Assembly: GCF_030846775.1 (NCBI RefSeq)
Contig: NZ_CP132910.1
Span: forward strand, 2,576,001 to 2,640,000
DNA: 64,000 nt
DNA from: Geothrix sp. 21YS21S-2
GTDB taxonomy: Bacteria > Acidobacteriota > Holophagae > Holophagales > Holophagaceae
Direction of reading: 5' to 3'
The notes below the pieces were generated by a model, which saw nothing but the letters and a program-made list of their open reading frames with translations, was not told the DNA's origin and did not search any database. Positions 60,348 to 64,000 of this stretch are shown piece by piece. Both the position numbers and the translations under genes were made by a program. Position 1 is the first letter of the stretch. Each line of letters begins with the position of its first letter.

Positions 60348-62891
60348 ATGTCCACCCCCATGCTCACGCAGGTCGCGGCCCTCAAGCGCGAGGCCGGCGA
60401 CGCGATCCTCTTCACCCGCATGGGCGACTTCTACGAGCTGCACGGGGAGGACGCCGTCAAGGCGGCGCCGGTCATGGAGATCGCCCTGACCCTCAGGGGC
60501 CGGGGGACGGAATTCGAGACGCCCATGTGCGGCGTGCCCCACTTCGCCCTGGAGAGCTACCTGCCCAAGCTCCTGGCCGCGGGCTACTCCGCTGCCATCG
60601 CCGACCCCACCGCCAGGCCCGAGGACGTCAAGGGCCTCCTGCCCCGGGCCATCACCCGCATCATCACCCCCGGCACCTGGCTGGACGACGACGGCCGGTG
60701 GCTGGCGGCGGCGCACCGGGTGGGGGAGAGCTGGGGCATCGCCCTGCTGCAGCTGGCCTCGGGCCAGCTGCGGGTCATCCCCGGCGAGGGCCTGCCGTTC
60801 CTGGCCTCCACCCTGGAGCGCCTGGGCCCCCAGGAGCTCATCCTCGCGGAGAACACCCCCGACCCCTTCGAGCTGGAGGCCGCCCGGGTGCGGCTGCCCG
60901 TGTGGCGCTTCGAGGCCTCCCGCGCCCGCACCCAGATACTGGCCTTCTTCGGCTGGACCCACCTGGAGGGCGTGGGCCTCGACCCCTACCCGGCGGCCAT
61001 CGGCGCCCTGGGCGCGCTCCTGGACCAGGTGGAGGCCACCCAGAAGGGCCGCCCCGCCCACATCCAGGGGGTGAGCCTGGAGCTGGGCGCCGCCGGGCCC
61101 CTCCTGGACGCCACGTCCTCCCGCCACCTGGAGGTCCTGGCCAACACCCTCGACGGGTCCAGGGCCGGCAGCCTCCTGGAGCTCATGGACCAGTGCCGTT
61201 CCCGCCTCGGGTCGCGCCTCCTGCGGGCCTGGCTGGACCAGCCCCTGCGGGACCGGGCCGGCCTGGAGCTGCGCTGGCGCCAGGTGGCGTGGTTCACCGA
61301 GGACCGGCACCGGGAGCCCATCCAGAAGGTGCTGGGCTCGGTGCCGGACCTGGACCGCATCCTGGGCCGCGTGGCCCTGGGGCTGGCCACCCCGCCCGAA
61401 CTGGCCCAGCTCCGGGACGGCCTCGCCCGGGCGGGCAAGCTCCCCGAGCTCATCCGGGAAGGGGGCTGGTTCCAGGAATCCCAGGAGCTGGACGTGTGGC
61501 CCGGGGACACCCCCACCTGCGATGCCCTCGTGGCCGAACTCCGCCGCTGCCTCGCCGAGGCCCCGCCCCTGGAGCTGGAGAAGGGCGGCACCATCCTGGA
61601 CGGGGTCGACCCGGAGCTGGACGCCGTGCGCCGCCTGGCCCGGGACGCCAAGCAGGTGATGCTCGAGCTGGAGGAGGAGGAGCGCGCGGCTTCCGGCATC
61701 AACAGCCTCAAGATCAAGTACAACCGGGTCTTCGGCTACTACTTCGAGATCACGAAGTCCAACCTCGCCGCCGCCCCCGCCCACTTCATCCGCAAGCAGA
61801 CCCTGGCCAACGCCGAGCGCTTCACCACCGAAAAGCTCATGGCCTTCGAGCAGCGGCTGCTCTCGGCCGAGTCGGACCTCCTGCGCCTGGAGGAGACGCA
61901 GTTCAGGCGGCTCCTGGCACGGGTCCTGGAGGACCGCGCCGGCCTCACGCAGCTCGCCCGGGCCGTGGCCAAGGTGGACGTGCTCTGCGCCTTCGCCGAG
62001 CGCGCGCGGCTTTCGGGCTGGACCCGTCCCGAGGTGAGCGAGGAGCGCGAGCTGATCCTGGCCGGCGCCCGCCACCCCATGCTGGAGGCCCGCCTGGGCC
62101 GCGAGTGCATCCCCAACGACCTGCGCCTTCCCGCCAGCCGCTCCATGGCGGTGGTCACCGGCCCCAACATGGGCGGCAAGTCCACCTTCCTGCGCACCGC
62201 GGCCCTGCTGGCGGTGCTGGCCCAGGTGGGTTCCTTCGTGCCCGCCGAGCTCATGCGCTTCTCCCTGGTGGACCGCATCTTCACCCGCATCGGGGCATCC
62301 GACTTCCTGGCCAAGGGCCAGTCCACCTTCATGGTGGAGATGACGGAAACCGCCCGGATCCTCAACCAGGTCACCCCCGCCAGCCTCGTCATCCTGGACG
62401 AGATCGGGCGGGGCACCAGCACCCGGGACGGCCTGGCCCTGGCCGAGGCCATCGCCCTGCACCTGCGCGACCTCAAGGGCGGCGAGCCCCGGACGCTCTT
62501 CGCCACCCACTACTTCGAGCTCACCAAGCTCGCCGACGACACCCGCATCCAGAACCTCCACGTGGAGGTCCAGGAGTGGGAGGAGCACCTGCTCTTCCTC
62601 CACCGCATCGCCGAGGGTCCCGCGGACCGCAGCTACGGCATCCAGGTGGCGCGCCTGGCGGGCCTGCCCCGTTCCGTCATCTCCGCCGCCCAGCGGATCC
62701 TGGCGGAAACGCCCGAGAAGCCCCTGGAGGAGAAGCGCCCCAGGACGCACCGGCAGGGCCCGGTGCAGCCGCTGCTGCCGCTCTTCGAGGCCGAGCCGGA
62801 CCCGCTGCGGGAGGAACTGGACGCCCTGGACCTGAATCGCATGACGCCCCTGGAGGTCATGGCCTGGGTGGCGGCGCGGCAGAAAGGCTAG
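60348..62891 (+). CDS. mutS: DNA mismatch repair protein MutS
   Basis: An 847-residue MutS1. The mismatch-contacting Phe-x-Glu lies in RMGDFYELHGEDA near residue 27. Walker A reads TGPNMGGKSTFLRT, Walker B ILDEIGRGTSTRDG, and the signature LFATHYFELT. The C-terminal segment ends in LNRMTPLEVMAWV, typical of the tetramerisation-end helix. The start at 60348 has GAGGT nearby and gives the normal short N-terminus; the longer frame back to 59199 is an out-of-frame shadow of the MFS gene. No mutL is in the window. Confidence 0.96.
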   Translation: MSTPMLTQVAALKREAGDAILFTRMGDFYELHGEDAVKAAPVMEIALTLRGRGTEFETPMCGVPHFALESYLPKLLAAGYSAAIADPTARPEDVKGLLPRAITRIITPGTWLDDDGRWLAAAHRVGESWGIALLQLASGQLRVIPGEGLPFLASTLERLGPQELILAENTPDPFELEAARVRLPVWRFEASRARTQILAFFGWTHLEGVGLDPYPAAIGALGALLDQVEATQKGRPAHIQGVSLELGAAGPLLDATSSRHLEVLANTLDGSRAGSLLELMDQCRSRLGSRLLRAWLDQPLRDRAGLELRWRQVAWFTEDRHREPIQKVLGSVPDLDRILGRVALGLATPPELAQLRDGLARAGKLPELIREGGWFQESQELDVWPGDTPTCDALVAELRRCLAEAPPLELEKGGTILDGVDPELDAVRRLARDAKQVMLELEEEERAASGINSLKIKYNRVFGYYFEITKSNLAAAPAHFIRKQTLANAERFTTEKLMAFEQRLLSAESDLLRLEETQFRRLLARVLEDRAGLTQLARAVAKVDVLCAFAERARLSGWTRPEVSEERELILAGARHPMLEARLGRECIPNDLRLPASRSMAVVTGPNMGGKSTFLRTAALLAVLAQVGSFVPAELMRFSLVDRIFTRIGASDFLAKGQSTFMVEMTETARILNQVTPASLVILDEIGRGTSTRDGLALAEAIALHLRDLKGGEPRTLFATHYFELTKLADDTRIQNLHVEVQEWEEHLLFLHRIAEGPADRSYGIQVARLAGLPRSVISAAQRILAETPEKPLEEKRPRTHRQGPVQPLLPLFEAEPDPLREELDALDLNRMTPLEVMAWVAARQKG

Positions 62892-64000
62892 GCGAAGACC
62901 TCCCCCGTCGCCGGCGGCCGCTTCAGCCCCTCCGGCTTGTTCGTGACCACCTCGATGGCCCCCTCCCGGTCCAGCTCCATCAGCTCCCAGGGCAGGCGCG
63001 GGCCGTGGGCGGCGCGATCCAGGCCCTCGCGGGCCTCGGCGCCGGCCCAGGCGTCGCGGCCGGCGCGCTTGGCCAGGTAGAGGCAGGCGTCGGCGATCTC
63101 GACCACCTTCTCCCAGCCCAGCCACGTGGTGTCCTGCAGGCAGAAGGGGTAGGCCGCGTAGCCCACCGAGCAGGTCCACCGGACCTCCTCGCCGGTCTCC
63201 AGAACCAGCTTCTGCTCGGCCATGAGGCTGCGGATGCGCTCGGCCAGGATGGGGGCCTCGGCCCGGGTGGAGTTGCGGGCCAGCACCAGGAACTCCTCGC
63301 CGCCCCACCGGATGACGCCGTCGGTTTCGCGGGCGGCCCTGCGCAGCACCTGGGCCACCATCGCCAGCACCTGGTCCCCCACGTGGTGCCCGAAGGTGTC
63401 GTTGACCACCTTGAAGTGGTCCAGGTCGACCATGAGGAAGAGGAGGTCGTTGTTGGGCAGGGCCTGGCCCGGCGTCCAGTCCCGGTAGGAGCGCTGCACC
63501 TTGGCCGTGTCGTCGTCCACCACCACGGAGAGGAAGCGCCGGTTGTGGAGCCCGGTGAGGGGGTCGGAGAGGCTCTGGGCCTTCAGGGCGAGGTTGGCCT
63601 TCTCCAGGGCGTGGTTGGCCTTGAGGAGGTCGCCCGTGGCCTTGTCCACCATGGCCGCCAGGCGCTCCTTCTGGCGCGCCAGGGTGCGGAAGCGCCAGTT
63701 CATCACGACGCTCACGATCCCCATGGCCGCCAGGATCTCCAGGGAGAGGAACCACCAGGTGCGCCACCAGGGCGGCAGCACCTCGAAGGCGTAGCTGGCG
63801 GAGGGGCCGAAGGCCATGCCCGGATAGGCGGCCCGGACCTCGAAGGTGTAGGTTCCGCCCGGGAGTGCCGCGTACCGGGCCTGGGGCACATCCGTGGACC
63901 GCCAGTCGTCCTCCAGGCCGGCCAGGCGCACCTGGTAGAGCACGGCCTTCTCGTTCACGAAGGTCGGGGAGGCGAAGCGGAACTCCAGCGTCGCGTCCGC
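62888..64000 (-). CDS. Y_Y_Y/GGDEF diguanylate cyclase (5' end outside window)
   Basis: The frame is open to the window edge, so the true start lies beyond 64000; the GTG at 63958 is internal. Visible order: the end of a Y_Y_Y domain (FRFASPTF, YQVRLAGLEDDW, GGTYTFEVRAAYPG), one membrane helix (WFLSLEILAAMGIVSVVM), a coiled coil, then a GGDEF domain with active-site GGEEF. An I-site RETD precedes it by the proper five residues, so product inhibition is expected. The arrangement is the C-terminal half of a two-component-propeller sensor that makes cyclic di-GMP. The missing N-terminus is probably a seven-bladed periplasmic propeller, which is inference. It converges with mutS on a shared CTAG. 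Confidence 0.92.
   Translation of the reverse strand, partial: ADATLEFRFASPTFVNEKAVLYQVRLAGLEDDWRSTDVPQARYAALPGGTYTFEVRAAYPGMAFGPSASYAFEVLPPWWRTWWFLSLEILAAMGIVSVVMNWRFRTLARQKERLAAMVDKATGDLLKANHALEKANLALKAQSLSDPLTGLHNRRFLSVVVDDDTAKVQRSYRDWTPGQALPNNDLLFLMVDLDHFKVVNDTFGHHVGDQVLAMVAQVLRRAARETDGVIRWGGEEFLVLARNSTRAEAPILAERIRSLMAEQKLVLETGEEVRWTCSVGYAAYPFCLQDTTWLGWEKVVEIADACLYLAKRAGRDAWAGAEAREGLDRAAHGPRLPWELMELDREGAIEVVTNKPEGLKRPPATGEVFA

Overview
The window is very GC-rich (roughly 68-70 %), densely coded and Gram-negative in character: it has outer-membrane porins, a TolC/HlyD/RND efflux set, lipoproteins and a BamD-like lipoprotein. Gene content and protein style suggest an Acidobacteriota member of the Holophagae/Geothrix type. 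That is my inference from overall resemblance, not from a marker search. I see no rRNA, tRNA, CRISPR array, transposase, integrase or phage gene. The window reads as ordinary chromosome, cut at both ends inside a gene (a DegT aminotransferase at the left, a GGDEF sensor at the right).

Layout. 1-5.9 kb: end of a sugar aminotransferase, a large hybrid histidine kinase, then on the minus strand an alpha/beta hydrolase and a BamD-like lipoprotein. 5.9-9.5 kb: prfB (RF2) overlapping a CcoI/CopA-type copper ATPase. 9.5-18.3 kb: an AT-rich leader with a long hairpin before a small secreted protein, a predicted outer-membrane metalloprotease with propeller and barrel-like parts, an EamA transporter, an M13 metallopeptidase homologue that has lost its zinc site, a nitrilase-family amidohydrolase and an orphan multi-membrane-span histidine kinase. 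18.5-21.2 kb: kdpDE without kdpFABC. 21.2-24.7 kb: an intergenic palindromic repeat, then an ammonium channel paired with an outer-membrane porin. 24.8-31.2 kb: a glcDEF-type 2-hydroxyacid oxidase operon followed by a fused alpha/beta E1 2-oxoacid dehydrogenase. 31.2-33.7 kb: a PD40 propeller protein and two unknown small proteins.

33.7-40.2 kb is a compact efflux operon: a TetR/CecR-like repressor, TolC-like factor, adaptor and RND pump. It has a perfect palindrome inside its promoter and a strong terminator at the end. 40.2-44.3 kb holds a DJ-1/PfpI protein, a six-repeat IPT lipoprotein and a RecQ lacking the winged-helix domain. 44.4-54.1 kb carries mfd, valS, a second long palindromic repeat, a DUF4097-like repeat protein and clpB. 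54.2-64 kb carries an IPT lipoprotein, GTP-type PEP carboxykinase, an aminotransferase, an MFS transporter, mutS and the truncated GGDEF sensor.

Functionally the window combines carbon metabolism (2-hydroxyacid oxidation, E1, PEPCK), nitrogen uptake, stress and repair functions (clpB, mfd, recQ, mutS) and envelope transport. The most unusual signals are the zinc-site-less M13 protein, the two unrelated palindromic intergenic elements built of short repeated units, convergent gene pairs that end on one shared CTAG, the amt-porin pair, and the operator built into the efflux promoter.
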